The notes beneath the pieces are model-generated. The model ran no database searches and was not told the DNA's origin. It saw nothing but the letters and a program-made list of their open reading frames with translations. From Fidelibacterota bacterium (GTDB lineage: Bacteria > Fidelibacterota > Marinisomatia > Marinisomatales > TCS56): a stretch of 35,610 bases of DNA. Where the stretch lies: contig JABMQW010000039.1 in the NCBI GenBank assembly GCA_013203115.1, positions 1 to 35,610 on the forward strand, written 5' to 3'. Below, in pieces: positions 15,987-23,842 of the stretch (position 1 is the stretch's first letter; each line of letters starts with the position of its first letter). A program made the position numbers and the translations under genes.

Positions 15987-17585
15987 TTGCACTCTATAAA
16001 AATACAATTAATTCTGATAATAATTTTTTGTGTGGCTTCGTCCCAGACACATTTTACCCTGCCGAATAATGCCTGGCGTGTGACAGTAAAACAGACTATT
16101 GGTTTTGGAAAATGGAAAGGCACCACTGGTTACACCGGCGTGGGACCGCAATACTTTAACCTGGATGGCTATGGTCGCCAATACTACGATCATATTCACC
16201 CCAATGCTTATTACGATCTGCATCACCTTGATTCATTATCAATTGGTGCCACCACTTTCGGGGATCTAATCCGTGGATTTAATCAATCCTCTTCCGCTGC
16301 CATATGGAGCGATACGTTGCCTGATTTCAGTACCGTATTTTTTGGGCCGGATTCGGTAATAATTGGCGGTTATCTGAAAAATACTAAATTGCAACATACG
16401 CTATCAAGGCAGGATTTCCAGTTGGAATACGGCGTATCCAACCGGGTAACTTTCAGTTTTGAGGTCCCTTATTACAACCGTCTAGAAGAAGAACGGAAAT
16501 GGCTTTGGCAGGGAATTGCAGCCGATGGATTACCGGAATTTATTGCTTATCATGATTCGGCTCAGGGTGCTTTTACTGCGTTTGCGTCATTTTTTCAATC
16601 CTATCCTATATATATAGATGCTGATACCCTGGCAAAATTGATTTCAGTTAAGGAACGGCTGTACACTTGGGATGGAACCAATTCGGTTTTATGGGCTTTG
16701 GCTGGTGGCACCGATCCATTGCAAACCGGAATAGCCGGTACAGCGTATAATCCTTTCGCCAGCGATGACAGCAGCAGCACAACCATTGATTCATTAATTG
16801 GTTGGTATTTGCCATCCACACGCCAGGCTTCCGGTCTGGGTGATGTTACTATGAGAATGACCTTTCTACTGGCTGGTAAACCGGCCTGGTCTCAGCAGAG
16901 TTTCTATTCCGCCTATGTTGGGGTGGCAGTTCAATTACCTCTGGCTCGGAAGTTAAGCCAGTATAATAGTAGTAAAACTGATGCAAATGGTCGACCGCAA
17001 CAATTCTCTAAATTATCATTAGGCAGTGGTGTGACCAAATGGAGCGTATCCTTTTTTGGGGAATTTTATAAATCTATATTGAGCCGAATGATGAGTATCA
17101 ATTGGTACACGGAATTAGGTGTCAGCAATCGTGAGTTTTTGAATTTTCCGGTATCTATGCTAGGGACGAATATGACTCATCCCGATAGTATTACAGCGAA
17201 ATATGGTGACCAGTTTGGCTACTGGCCCGGCTGGGAATGGTCCGGTAAAATTGCTGTCAATGCGGAAATATGGCCAAATCGCTTGTGGGTCCGCCCGAGT
17301 GTACAAGCCTATTTCAAAGCACGCGACAAGTTCTATTCGGTTGATAAGAACTGGGCTGATTTCAGACGGTATCGCACATATGAAGGGAAAATAGTATTTG
17401 ATACGCGCATGATTCAAATAACACCGAGCATCAGTTTATTTATCCGTAACCTACATCCCTTAAAAAAAATCGGCCCGGTTCCATTTGAGATTGAAATCGG
17501 TGGTTCCAAACCAGTATTTACCCGCCAGGCCTATTCTGATTTTTCCTTCTGGCTGGGTTTTACAACTTATTTTCAAGCCTGGTAG
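15987..17585 (+). CDS. Secreted, probably outer-membrane beta-barrel protein of unknown function
   Basis: 532-aa protein starting at a TTG four bases after the namZ stop codon, with a signal peptide (MHSIKIQLILIIIFCVASSQ). The rest shows repeating amphipathic strands with aromatic girdle residues (LEYGVSNRVTFSFEVPYYNRL; SFYSAYVGVAVQLPLARKL; WSVSFFGEFY; ending FSFWLGFTTYFQAW), resembling FadL/transporter-like or generic outer-membrane proteins of the FCB group. No family is recognised. The tight coupling to namZ suggests a role linked to wall fragments or export at the outer membrane, which is inference. The last residue is Trp, an aromatic terminus consistent with barrel assembly. Confidence 0.68.
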   Translation: MHSIKIQLILIIIFCVASSQTHFTLPNNAWRVTVKQTIGFGKWKGTTGYTGVGPQYFNLDGYGRQYYDHIHPNAYYDLHHLDSLSIGATTFGDLIRGFNQSSSAAIWSDTLPDFSTVFFGPDSVIIGGYLKNTKLQHTLSRQDFQLEYGVSNRVTFSFEVPYYNRLEEERKWLWQGIAADGLPEFIAYHDSAQGAFTAFASFFQSYPIYIDADTLAKLISVKERLYTWDGTNSVLWALAGGTDPLQTGIAGTAYNPFASDDSSSTTIDSLIGWYLPSTRQASGLGDVTMRMTFLLAGKPAWSQQSFYSAYVGVAVQLPLARKLSQYNSSKTDANGRPQQFSKLSLGSGVTKWSVSFFGEFYKSILSRMMSINWYTELGVSNREFLNFPVSMLGTNMTHPDSITAKYGDQFGYWPGWEWSGKIAVNAEIWPNRLWVRPSVQAYFKARDKFYSVDKNWADFRRYRTYEGKIVFDTRMIQITPSISLFIRNLHPLKKIGPVPFEIEIGGSKPVFTRQAYSDFSFWLGFTTYFQAW

Positions 17586-17676
17586 ATCAGCAAAATTAAT
17601 CCAGCATTAATTAACAAAAATTTCTTAGTTTTCCCTGACCGGGGATCGAATCAAATCGTTGGTAACTGGAGGATTT

Positions 17677-19026
17677 ATGACTAAAGAGAAGAAAGCCGTT
17701 TGGGGCTGGGCAATGTACGACTGGGCTAACTCTGCTTTTGCTACAACTGTTATGGCAGGATTTTTCCCGTTGTTTTTTAAGCATTATTGGAGCGCCGGCG
17801 CGGATATCAATACCAGCACGGCTCAGTTAGGAATTGGTAATTCCATTGCCAGCCTGATAGTGGCACTAATGGCTCCCGTATTAGGTGCCATCGCGGATAA
17901 AGGGACAAAAAAGAAAAAATTTCTGATCTTTTTCGCTTACCTTGGTGTACTGATGACAGCCGGATTATTTCTGGTGCAGGAGGGATCATGGGGCTGGGCA
18001 ATATTTATTTATGCCATGGGAATTATCGGTTTTTCCGGGGCGAATATATTTTATGATTCCCTGCTTCCGAGCGTGACGGGAGAAGACAAGGTCGATTATG
18101 TCTCCGGTCTTGGGTTTGCAATGGGTTATCTGGGGGGCGGATTACTGTTTTTAATAAATGTGTTGATGTACCAGATGCCGGAAGCCTTTGGTTTGGCAAA
18201 TGGCGAACAGGCCGTGCTTTTTTCCTTTCTGTCGGTAGCTGTCTGGTGGGGGCTGTTTACGTTGATTACAATATTCTGGGTACCGGAAGTAAAATCATCC
18301 ACCGCCGTAACTGATGACTCCGAATCCTATATCATTGCCGGATTTCAGCAGTTCCTCAGCACCTTTAAGAAGGTCAGACATTTGAAAATGGTGTTCCTTT
18401 TTCTCCTGGCCTACTGGTTTTATATCGATGGCGTAGATACAATCATTCGCATGGCGGTCGATTACGGGATGTCCCTCGGTTTTGATTCCAGTGACCTGAT
18501 CATAGCGCTGTTGATCACCCAATTCGTAGGCTTCCCCGCCGCCCTGATCTTTGGTAAACTCGGGCAGGATTGGAGTGTGCGCAAATCGATTTACATTGCC
18601 ATTGGGGTCTATATATTCGTGACCATTTGGGGTGTGCAAATGACCCAACGCCACGAATTTTATATTCTGGCGATCGTCATCGGGTTAGTGCAAGGCGGAA
18701 TTCAGGCGTTGAGCAGGTCGTATTATTTCCGGTTGATCCCGAAGAATCAGGCTGGCGAATTTTATGGATTCTACAATATGCTGGGGAAATTCGCCGCTAT
18801 TATCGGTCCGGCCCTTATCGGCTTGGTAGGTCTTGTTGCGCGCCGGATTTTAATGCCGCCATCACCAACGGAAGAACAGATGTTCGAGGTCGGTCAGATC
18901 GCAGCGCGTTGGGGAATCGGCTCAATTATCATCCTTTTTGTTATCGGTGGGGTCCTGTTCTATTTCGTCGATGAGGAAGAAGGTCGCAAGCAAGCGGAAT
19001 TACTGGAACAAAACTCTGTTGGATAG
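17677..19026 (+). CDS. MFS transporter, UMF1/Atg22-like family
   Basis: 449-aa permease with about twelve hydrophobic segments. The N-terminal WGWAMYDWANSAFATTV (9-25) is the hallmark of the UMF1 (vacuole effluxer Atg22-like) branch of the major facilitator superfamily. The segment ADKGTKKKKFLI after transmembrane segment 2 corresponds to the MFS A-motif loop, and the C-terminal half carries GLVQGGIQALSRSYYFRLIP, also typical of the branch. The start is set at ATG 17677 because GGAGG lies at 17668-17672; an upstream in-frame TTG (17659) would have to be read through that site. Substrate unknown; yeast Atg22 exports amino acids from the vacuole. Confidence 0.9.
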   Translation: MTKEKKAVWGWAMYDWANSAFATTVMAGFFPLFFKHYWSAGADINTSTAQLGIGNSIASLIVALMAPVLGAIADKGTKKKKFLIFFAYLGVLMTAGLFLVQEGSWGWAIFIYAMGIIGFSGANIFYDSLLPSVTGEDKVDYVSGLGFAMGYLGGGLLFLINVLMYQMPEAFGLANGEQAVLFSFLSVAVWWGLFTLITIFWVPEVKSSTAVTDDSESYIIAGFQQFLSTFKKVRHLKMVFLFLLAYWFYIDGVDTIIRMAVDYGMSLGFDSSDLIIALLITQFVGFPAALIFGKLGQDWSVRKSIYIAIGVYIFVTIWGVQMTQRHEFYILAIVIGLVQGGIQALSRSYYFRLIPKNQAGEFYGFYNMLGKFAAIIGPALIGLVGLVARRILMPPSPTEEQMFEVGQIAARWGIGSIIILFVIGGVLFYFVDEEEGRKQAELLEQNSVG

Positions 19027-19064
19027 TGTTACCATTTGAACAAACACTAAAATAACGGAGAAAT

Positions 19065-19436
19065 ATGATGAAAAAACGACTCTCGACGGTACTTGCACTT
19101 TTAGTAATGGGAATTCTCCTTTTTGAGATATTGCCGGCCAAGGATACCAAGTTTACAACCTTGAATGTAAAAGGTATGACCTGTAATGCCTGTGAGACAA
19201 AAATTACCACTGCTTTGAAAGCAGTTGATGGTGTAAGTGCTGTTAATGTTGATTATGCTACTGGCGAAGCCCAGGTCACTTACGATGCCGACCTGGTATC
19301 AATGGATATGATGAAATCGACCGTCAATACTGCCGGATTTAAGGTTGGTAAGAAATCCTGGTTCAGTAAAAAGAAGCAGTCCGCCAGTTGCGGTTCAGGT
19401 AGTTGTTGTACGAGTAAGGGCGGAAGCAGTATCTGA
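19065..19436 (+). CDS. Secreted heavy-metal-associated (HMA) domain protein
   Basis: 123-aa protein: a signal peptide or membrane anchor (about 1-25), an HMA ferredoxin-like domain (about 28-95) with the metal-binding motif GMTCNAC (Cys40, Cys43), and a basic, cysteine-rich tail (KKKQSASCGSGSCC, Cys109, Cys114, Cys115). The domain resembles MerP and CopZ-type metallochaperones that carry Cu(I) or Hg(II). No P-type ATPase or mer gene is nearby, so the partner is unknown; the neighbour upstream is an MFS transporter. GGAG at 19057-19060 supports ATG 19065, with ATG 19068 as an equal alternative. Confidence 0.85.
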   Translation: MMKKRLSTVLALLVMGILLFEILPAKDTKFTTLNVKGMTCNACETKITTALKAVDGVSAVNVDYATGEAQVTYDADLVSMDMMKSTVNTAGFKVGKKSWFSKKKQSASCGSGSCCTSKGGSSI

Positions 19437-19465
19437 AAAAAAAGGAATTTTGCTACAAATAAATA

Positions 19466-19492
19466 TTGACAGAAATATTTTCGCGCTATAAA
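19466..19492 (+). promoter_or_regulatory. Candidate sigma-70-like promoter
   Basis: TTGACA at 19466-19471 is a perfect -35 consensus. A TATAAA lies at 19487-19492, 15 bases further, which is a little short; the overlapping TAAACT at 19489-19494 gives the preferred 17-base spacing. Transcription would begin around 19499-19502, immediately before the GC-rich stem at 19503. FCB-group housekeeping promoters often differ from the E. coli consensus, so this is tentative. Confidence 0.4.
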
Positions 19493-19502
19493 CTTCAGGT
19501 AC

Positions 19503-19575
19503 AAGCCCCGCTAAAGTGGCGTGCTCTTCAGAGGAAAAATTTTTCTCGAGGGTGATATGCGGGGCTTATTTTTTA
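19503..19575 (+). ncRNA. Candidate small structured RNA or long-loop terminator
   Basis: Nine-base GC-rich arms (AAGCCCCGC at 19503-19511 and GCGGGGCTT at 19559-19567) are perfectly complementary and enclose 47 bases that contain possible inner hairpins (CTCTTCAGAG at 19524-19533; GAGGAAAAATTTTTCTC at 19531-19547). The right arm runs straight into a T-rich tract (ATTTTTTAT, 19568-19576), as in an intrinsic terminator. It may be simply the terminator of the HMA gene with a large loop, but the promoter-like sequence immediately upstream raises the possibility of an independent small RNA of about 75 nt or a leader element. No known riboswitch or ribozyme consensus was recognised. Confidence 0.45.
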
Positions 19576-19766
19576 TGCTCTACCGAATATAGAAAAGCTG
19601 TAGAAAAATAATTTTTAGCCAAATTAGATTTTAAAGTCAGGGTACAAACCTAAAATAAGATCATGTGGTTTGCCAATGGGAAATAAAAATTTTATATCAA
19701 GTTTCGAGTTTTAAGGTATAGAAAGTTAATTTATTCTAAATTCCATCCTTGGCAGAGTTATCAGTT

Positions 19767-20696
19767 TTGAAATTAACTACTTATTTTTCCCTGACGCTTT
19801 TCATCATCAACGGTTGCGCGCTGATGACCCACAAAGTAAAAGAGCCCATCCTGCTGGATCAGGAGCCGCGGGTATCATTCAGATATGAATATGAAAGTAC
19901 CATTATAAATGTCCCCTATTTTATTGAGGATAAACAACCGCAATTAATCAACTTCAGAATTACTCATCGTGAGAATCCATTACTTACCTTGATTGAGCAG
20001 GACTTTGTTAGTGGTGATCAATTACAATTGTTGGTGCCGAAAGCTGTTTTAAGCACTGATCCAATGGGGAATCTGGCTATCATTCAACCCCGGGGTGGAG
20101 ATTACGAAACTATTGAATTATTATTTTCTCTCAGTGCAGAGCCGATTATTAATCTTTCCGAGGTATTGATTCGCGAAAAACCGTTTATTGTGACTGGTAC
20201 GGTGTTGCAGCGGAAAAATAACAATCCGGTCCACAATGCTCGGCTGTATCTAATTGCTCGGAATAAAAACACTGTTTACGGTTTGACATATGCTGATAGT
20301 CTGGGATTTTTTCGATTTGAATTGAAAGACCAGTATGGAACATCAGCGGATTTTTATCTACGTGTGGAAACTGACCATAAATTTCCCGACCGTGTGATTC
20401 CGGTTGATTTTGCTGAAAGTAAGCGGTTCGAAATCCAAATTTTGATAGGCGCAAGCCCGACCGGTGCTGGTATCGGTGCTATTTACCGGGTTAAAAGTAA
20501 TGGTACCCCGTTTCGGCGGGGACCCGAAAACGGAGCGGACATTCAATTTTTCCTGGCGGCTGGGGATATCATTATTGTGACTAAAGTAGCCGGAAACCGT
20601 TTACACGGTTTTGTAGAAATGGTCACAAGTGACGAAACTAAAGTTCATCCGGTTTACGGCTGGGTACAGGAACAGAATGTGGAGTTGAGTGAGTGA
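19767..20696 (+). CDS. Lipoprotein with regulatory-like beta-sandwich and C-terminal SH3-like domain
   Basis: About 309 aa from the TTG at 19767, giving a compact lipoprotein signal (MKLTTYFSLTLFIINGC, Cys17); an in-frame TTG at 19749 would add six residues. The middle (about 145-225) resembles a carboxypeptidase-regulatory-like sandwich (PFIVTGTVLQRKNNNPVHNARLYL by position, followed by ADSLGFFRFEL). The C-terminal part (about 240-305) looks like a bacterial SH3 domain: YRVKSNGTPFRRGPENGADI, then GDIIIVTKVAGNR and a closing GWVQEQNVEL. The first 130 residues are unassigned. SH3-like domains often bind peptidoglycan or periplasmic partners. Its stop overlaps the start of the PEGA gene (GTGA, 20693-20696). 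Confidence 0.68.
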   Translation: MKLTTYFSLTLFIINGCALMTHKVKEPILLDQEPRVSFRYEYESTIINVPYFIEDKQPQLINFRITHRENPLLTLIEQDFVSGDQLQLLVPKAVLSTDPMGNLAIIQPRGGDYETIELLFSLSAEPIINLSEVLIREKPFIVTGTVLQRKNNNPVHNARLYLIARNKNTVYGLTYADSLGFFRFELKDQYGTSADFYLRVETDHKFPDRVIPVDFAESKRFEIQILIGASPTGAGIGAIYRVKSNGTPFRRGPENGADIQFFLAAGDIIIVTKVAGNRLHGFVEMVTSDETKVHPVYGWVQEQNVELSE

Positions 20697-21157
20697 TTTA
20701 TTCAACCAGATTGGGATTTACATTCATAGTTCTTGTTGCATTAGTAAGACCACAAGTTCCGGTTACAATTCTCAGTATTCCTTCCGGTGCGAAAGTAACG
20801 GCAAATTTTGAGGAAATCGGGGTCACTCCGATCAATAACCATTTATTTACATCCGGCCGTTACACGTTAGAGGTGAAACTGAATGGCTATGCTAAAATTG
20901 TTAAAAAAATCAATTTATATTCCGCAAAGCATCTGGAAATGGAATTCCGTTTGAATGAATTATTTCCGGTTGTATTCAAATCTAAAATATCCGGGTTGAA
21001 ATTTGAAACCGGAGGACAAACCTGGGAAAAGCGAAAAGCAAAACTGCGCATGGAAGCAGGAAGGCACAGCATAAAAATATTTGCCGGAAATATGCTGGTT
21101 GATTCCGTATCTTTGGTAATTACCGGTCCGCTTAATTACATTTACGATCCCCGTTAA
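20693..21157 (+). CDS. PEGA domain protein
   Basis: 154-aa exported protein starting on a GTG that overlaps the preceding stop codon. After a hydrophobic N-terminus (about 7-20) comes a PEGA domain (about 23-90): VTILSIPSGAKVTANFEEIGVTP followed by SGRYTLEVKLNGYAKIVKKINL, the defining pattern of a small beta-domain found in surface and signalling proteins. The second half (about 95-154) repeats a similar strand pattern (AGRHSIKIFAGNMLVDSVSLVI) and may be a degenerate second copy. Probably a partner of the upstream lipoprotein, forming a two-protein envelope unit; function unknown. Confidence 0.78.
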   Translation: MIYSTRLGFTFIVLVALVRPQVPVTILSIPSGAKVTANFEEIGVTPINNHLFTSGRYTLEVKLNGYAKIVKKINLYSAKHLEMEFRLNELFPVVFKSKISGLKFETGGQTWEKRKAKLRMEAGRHSIKIFAGNMLVDSVSLVITGPLNYIYDPR

Positions 21158-21248
21158 AACGCCAAACCAGGCTGATTACAATTTTAATAATTAAACCGGA
21201 TGTCTGTATCCCTTTGTAGTTGCTGTAAAATCAGAATGTTCGTAAACT

Positions 21249-21298
21249 TTTGCATCATTTCACCGACTAAAGATCGGGTTTGAAGAGATTTGCATCAT
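21249..21298 (+). promoter_or_regulatory. Direct repeat TTTGCATCAT upstream of acs
   Basis: Two identical 10-base words (TTTGCATCAT at 21249-21258 and 21289-21298) start exactly 40 bases apart in the 201-base region before acs, close to four helical turns, so both would face the same side of the DNA. A TTGACT at 21312-21317 just downstream could be a -35 box but has no clear -10 partner. This arrangement is typical of a two-site regulator, but it is not matched here to any known regulator. Confidence 0.35.
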
Positions 21299-21358
21299 AT
21301 CAAATTTGTATTTGACTTAACTTAAACATTACACAAGGAAAATAGGAGCTTAATAACC

Positions 21359-23296
21359 ATGTCTGAAAAGGTATACAAGCCAACTGCTGCGATTTCCGAC
21401 CATGCCTGGATAAAAAATCTGGATCAATACCACGAGCTATATAATAAATCCGTGGAAGATCCGGATGCCTTTTGGGCGGAAATTGCTGAACGACTCACCT
21501 GGTATAAAAAATGGGATACAGTCCAGGAATTTGATTTTGTCGAAGGTAATATCAAATATTTTGCCGGCGGAAAATTGAATGTCAGTTACAACTGTTTAGA
21601 TCGTCATGTCGAAACCGGACATGGTGACCAAAAAGCGTTAATCTGGGAAGGGAACGATCCCAATGAATCGCGTTCATTTACCTACGTTGAATTGCTGGCC
21701 GAAGTACAGAAATTCGCCAACTTCCTCAAGGATATTGGTGTTGAAAAGGGTGATCGGGTCTGCCTGTACATGCAGATGATCCCCGAGCTCTCCATTGCCA
21801 TGTTGGCCTGTACCCGCATTGGTGCAGTACATTCAATTGTTTTCGGAGCCTTCAGTTCCGATTCCCTGCGCGATCGGATCAATGATTCCAAGTGCAAAGT
21901 CCTGGTCACTCAGGATACCGGCGTACGCGGAAAGAAATTAAATATTCCCATGAAAGTCAATGCGGACAAAGCAGTTTCCGAATGTCCTTCAATTGAGCAT
22001 GTAATCGTTGTGAAGCGTACCGGGGAATCGATAAATATGGTAGAAAAGCGCGATCTCTGGTGGCATGAAGGCGTAGCTAAAGCCGCTTCTGTTTGCGAAC
22101 CTGAGCATATGGACGCGGAAGATCCGCTGTTTATTTTGTACACTTCCGGATCAACCGGAACACCCAAGGGCGTGCTGCACACTACCGGCGGGTACTTAGT
22201 CTTCACATCATATTCCCATGAGTTGATCTTTGATTATCACGAAGGCGATATCTACTGGTGTACTGCCGATATCGGTTGGGTAACCGGACACTCGTATATT
22301 GTCTATGGTCCACTGGCCAATCGGGCTATCACCGTAATGTTTGAAGGCGTGCCAAACTATCCTGATTTCGGTCGTTTCTGGGAAATCGTTGACAAACATA
22401 AGATCAATATTTTCTATACCGCACCTACCGCTTTGCGCGCGTTGATGCGGGAAGGTAACGATTGGGTAACCAAAAATGATTTATCGAGTCTGCGTCTGCT
22501 TGGTACGGTTGGTGAAACGATCAAAGAACCGGAATGGAATTGGTATTACAACATTGTTGGTAAGGGCAAATGCCCCATCGTCGATACCTGGTGGCAGACT
22601 GAAACCGGCGGTATTCTGATTACCCCGTTGCCCGGTGCGACCCCCTTGAAGCCAGGTTCGGCCACGCTACCCTTCTTCGGCGTCCAACCGGTACTGTTAA
22701 CAGAGGATGGAAAAGAGATTGAAGGTAATAGTGTCTCTGGTCTGCTGGCTATTAAATCAGCCTGGCCCGGAATTATGCGTACCCTGTATGGTGATCATCC
22801 CCGGTTTAAACAGACCTATTTTGCCCTCTACCCCGGTTATTATCTGACTGGTGACGGCGCCCGCCGTGACGAGGACGGATTTTACTGGATTACCGGTCGT
22901 GTGGATGACGTACTGAATGTTTCCGGTCACCGGATTGGTACTGCCGAAGTGGAAGGCGCCATTGGTAAAGCCACCGACGTGGCTGAAGCCGCCGTTGTTG
23001 GTTTCCCCCATGATATCAAAGGCCAGGGTATTTATGCCTATGTAACTTTGATGAGTGGCGTGGAACCGACCCCGGAAATTGAAAAGGATATTATTCAATC
23101 CGTACGGCGGGAGATTGGTCCCCATTCTACACCGGATAAAATCCAGTTTACTCCGGCTCTACCGAAAACACGTTCCGGAAAAATCATGCGCCGGATTCTG
23201 CGTAAAATTTCCGAAAACGAAATCGATAAATTGGGTGATATTTCAACCCTGGCTGATCCCAGTATTGTAGCTGCCCTGGTCGATGGCCGTAAGTAA
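21359..23296 (+). CDS. acs: Acetyl-coenzyme A synthetase
   Basis: 645-aa AMP-forming acetate-CoA ligase, the usual length for Acs. It activates acetate through acetyl-AMP to acetyl-CoA in the cytoplasm. Core motifs: [18 protein letters not shown] (P-loop), [10 protein letters not shown] (adenine and acyl-pocket motif, with the acetate-specific Trp), [20 protein letters not shown] (hinge) and the C-terminal [10 protein letters not shown] whose Lys608 corresponds to the catalytic, acetylation-controlled lysine. AGGAG at about 21345-21349 precedes the ATG. A strong intrinsic terminator follows, so it is probably a single-gene transcript, preceded by a repeat-bearing region of 201 bases. Confidence 0.97.
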   Translation: MSEKVYKPTAAISDHAWIKNLDQYHELYNKSVEDPDAFWAEIAERLTWYKKWDTVQEFDFVEGNIKYFAGGKLNVSYNCLDRHVETGHGDQKALIWEGNDPNESRSFTYVELLAEVQKFANFLKDIGVEKGDRVCLYMQMIPELSIAMLACTRIGAVHSIVFGAFSSDSLRDRINDSKCKVLVTQDTGVRGKKLNIPMKVNADKAVSECPSIEHVIVVKRTGESINMVEKRDLWWHEGVAKAASVCEPEHMDAEDPLFILYTSGSTGTPKGVLHTTGGYLVFTSYSHELIFDYHEGDIYWCTADIGWVTGHSYIVYGPLANRAITVMFEGVPNYPDFGRFWEIVDKHKINIFYTAPTALRALMREGNDWVTKNDLSSLRLLGTVGETIKEPEWNWYYNIVGKGKCPIVDTWWQTETGGILITPLPGATPLKPGSATLPFFGVQPVLLTEDGKEIEGNSVSGLLAIKSAWPGIMRTLYGDHPRFKQTYFALYPGYYLTGDGARRDEDGFYWITGRVDDVLNVSGHRIGTAEVEGAIGKATDVAEAAVVGFPHDIKGQGIYAYVTLMSGVEPTPEIEKDIIQSVRREIGPHSTPDKIQFTPALPKTRSGKIMRRILRKISENEIDKLGDISTLADPSIVAALVDGRK

Positions 23297-23318
23297 ACAG
23301 TAAAGTATATTTTGTGAG

Positions 23319-23349
23319 AAAGGGGCTTCAGTTGACGCCCCTTTTTTTA
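23319..23349 (+). terminator. Intrinsic terminator of acs
   Basis: Stem AAAGGGGC / GCCCCTTT around a ten-base loop, running directly into a tract of seven or more T. It begins 23 bases after the acs stop codon. Confidence 0.88.
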
Positions 23350-23390
23350 TATATAATTCTGAGTATGAGCAAAGTGAACTGTATTTGTAA

Positions 23391-23421
23391 TCAAAAAGGG
23401 CTGACTTCTAAGCCAGCCCTT
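23391..23421 (-). terminator. Intrinsic terminator of the small Cys-rich gene
   Basis: Read on the minus strand, AAGGGCTGGCTT pairs with AAGTCAGCCCTT (one mismatch) and is followed by a short T-run (minus-strand image of the A-run at 23393-23397). It lies 53 bases beyond the stop codon of the minus-strand gene at 23474-23671 and faces the acs terminator, so the convergent genes are insulated on both sides. Confidence 0.7.
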
Positions 23422-23473
23422 AAGTTATAGAACAAGTTGTGAGGTGTAGACTATAAATCAAACGGGGAATGGA

Positions 23474-23671
23474 CTAAGCATTTTTTAATTCACCGACTTG
23501 GCAAATGGGATCACCGCAGGTGCAGATAATGAAATCCAGATCCTGCATGCCGGCGTAATCATCGTAACATTGACTCCAACGCTGTCCACAGCGCTCACAG
23601 TATAATTCACCGGGATGATAAAAATGAAATGGATCTTTGACTGTAACAGGGGTGAAAGTGGCGTATTCCAT
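23474..23671 (-). CDS. Small cysteine-rich, probably zinc-binding protein
   Basis: 65-aa protein on the minus strand. The start is placed at ATG 23671-23669 because AAAGGAAA stands just before it; a longer frame reaching 23746 has no such support. Six cysteines are arranged as C25-x2-C28-x6-C35 and C50-x-C52-x4-C57, with His16 and His19 before them, a pattern suggesting one or two zinc-ribbon-like or metal-binding knuckles (YCERCGQRW and CTCGDPIC). No signal peptide, so cytoplasmic. I do not recognise a named family. It stands alone between acs and pepA, with its own ribosome site and terminator, so it is likely a real, independently expressed gene. Confidence 0.72.
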   Translation of the reverse strand: MEYATFTPVTVKDPFHFYHPGELYCERCGQRWSQCYDDYAGMQDLDFIICTCGDPICQVGELKNA

Positions 23672-23842
23672 AGTATTTCCTTTCAAATCTCGATAACAGT
23701 GTACAAAAGGCGTACAAAATATAAAACCGCAATTTTCTTTAAGCAAGGGATATCTATTGAGACATAATCTATAAGTAATCTAACTTTAATGGTCGTTTAA
23801 ATTGTTATAGCAAAAATAATAAATCATTATAGAGGAGAAATC

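Larger units (their letters stand above)
19437..19766. other. Non-coding stretch between HMA gene and lipoprotein gene
   Basis: About 330 bases without a supportable gene. The left part holds the promoter-like and closed-stem element described separately (19466-19575). From about 19576 to 19745 the sequence is AT-rich and shows no clear hairpin, repeat or open frame; the downstream gene has only a weak ribosome site. Confidence 0.6.

Noticed and set aside
19503-19567. Possible hammerhead, twister or fluoride-riboswitch core inside the 47-base loop.
   Set aside because: The hammerhead CUGANGA/GAAA core is absent, the second twister stem cannot be formed, and the fluoride consensus is not present.
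9336-19760. The word TCCTTGGCGGAGTTA at 9336-9350 recurs with one change at 19746-19760, both just before genes for secreted proteins.
   Set aside because: A 15-base word with one mismatch is expected to occur by chance several times in 35 kb, and the two copies stand at different distances from their genes.
23396-23421. A stem that looked like the acceptor or anticodon arm of a tRNA.
   Set aside because: No D or T arm surrounds it, and it fits a minus-strand terminator.
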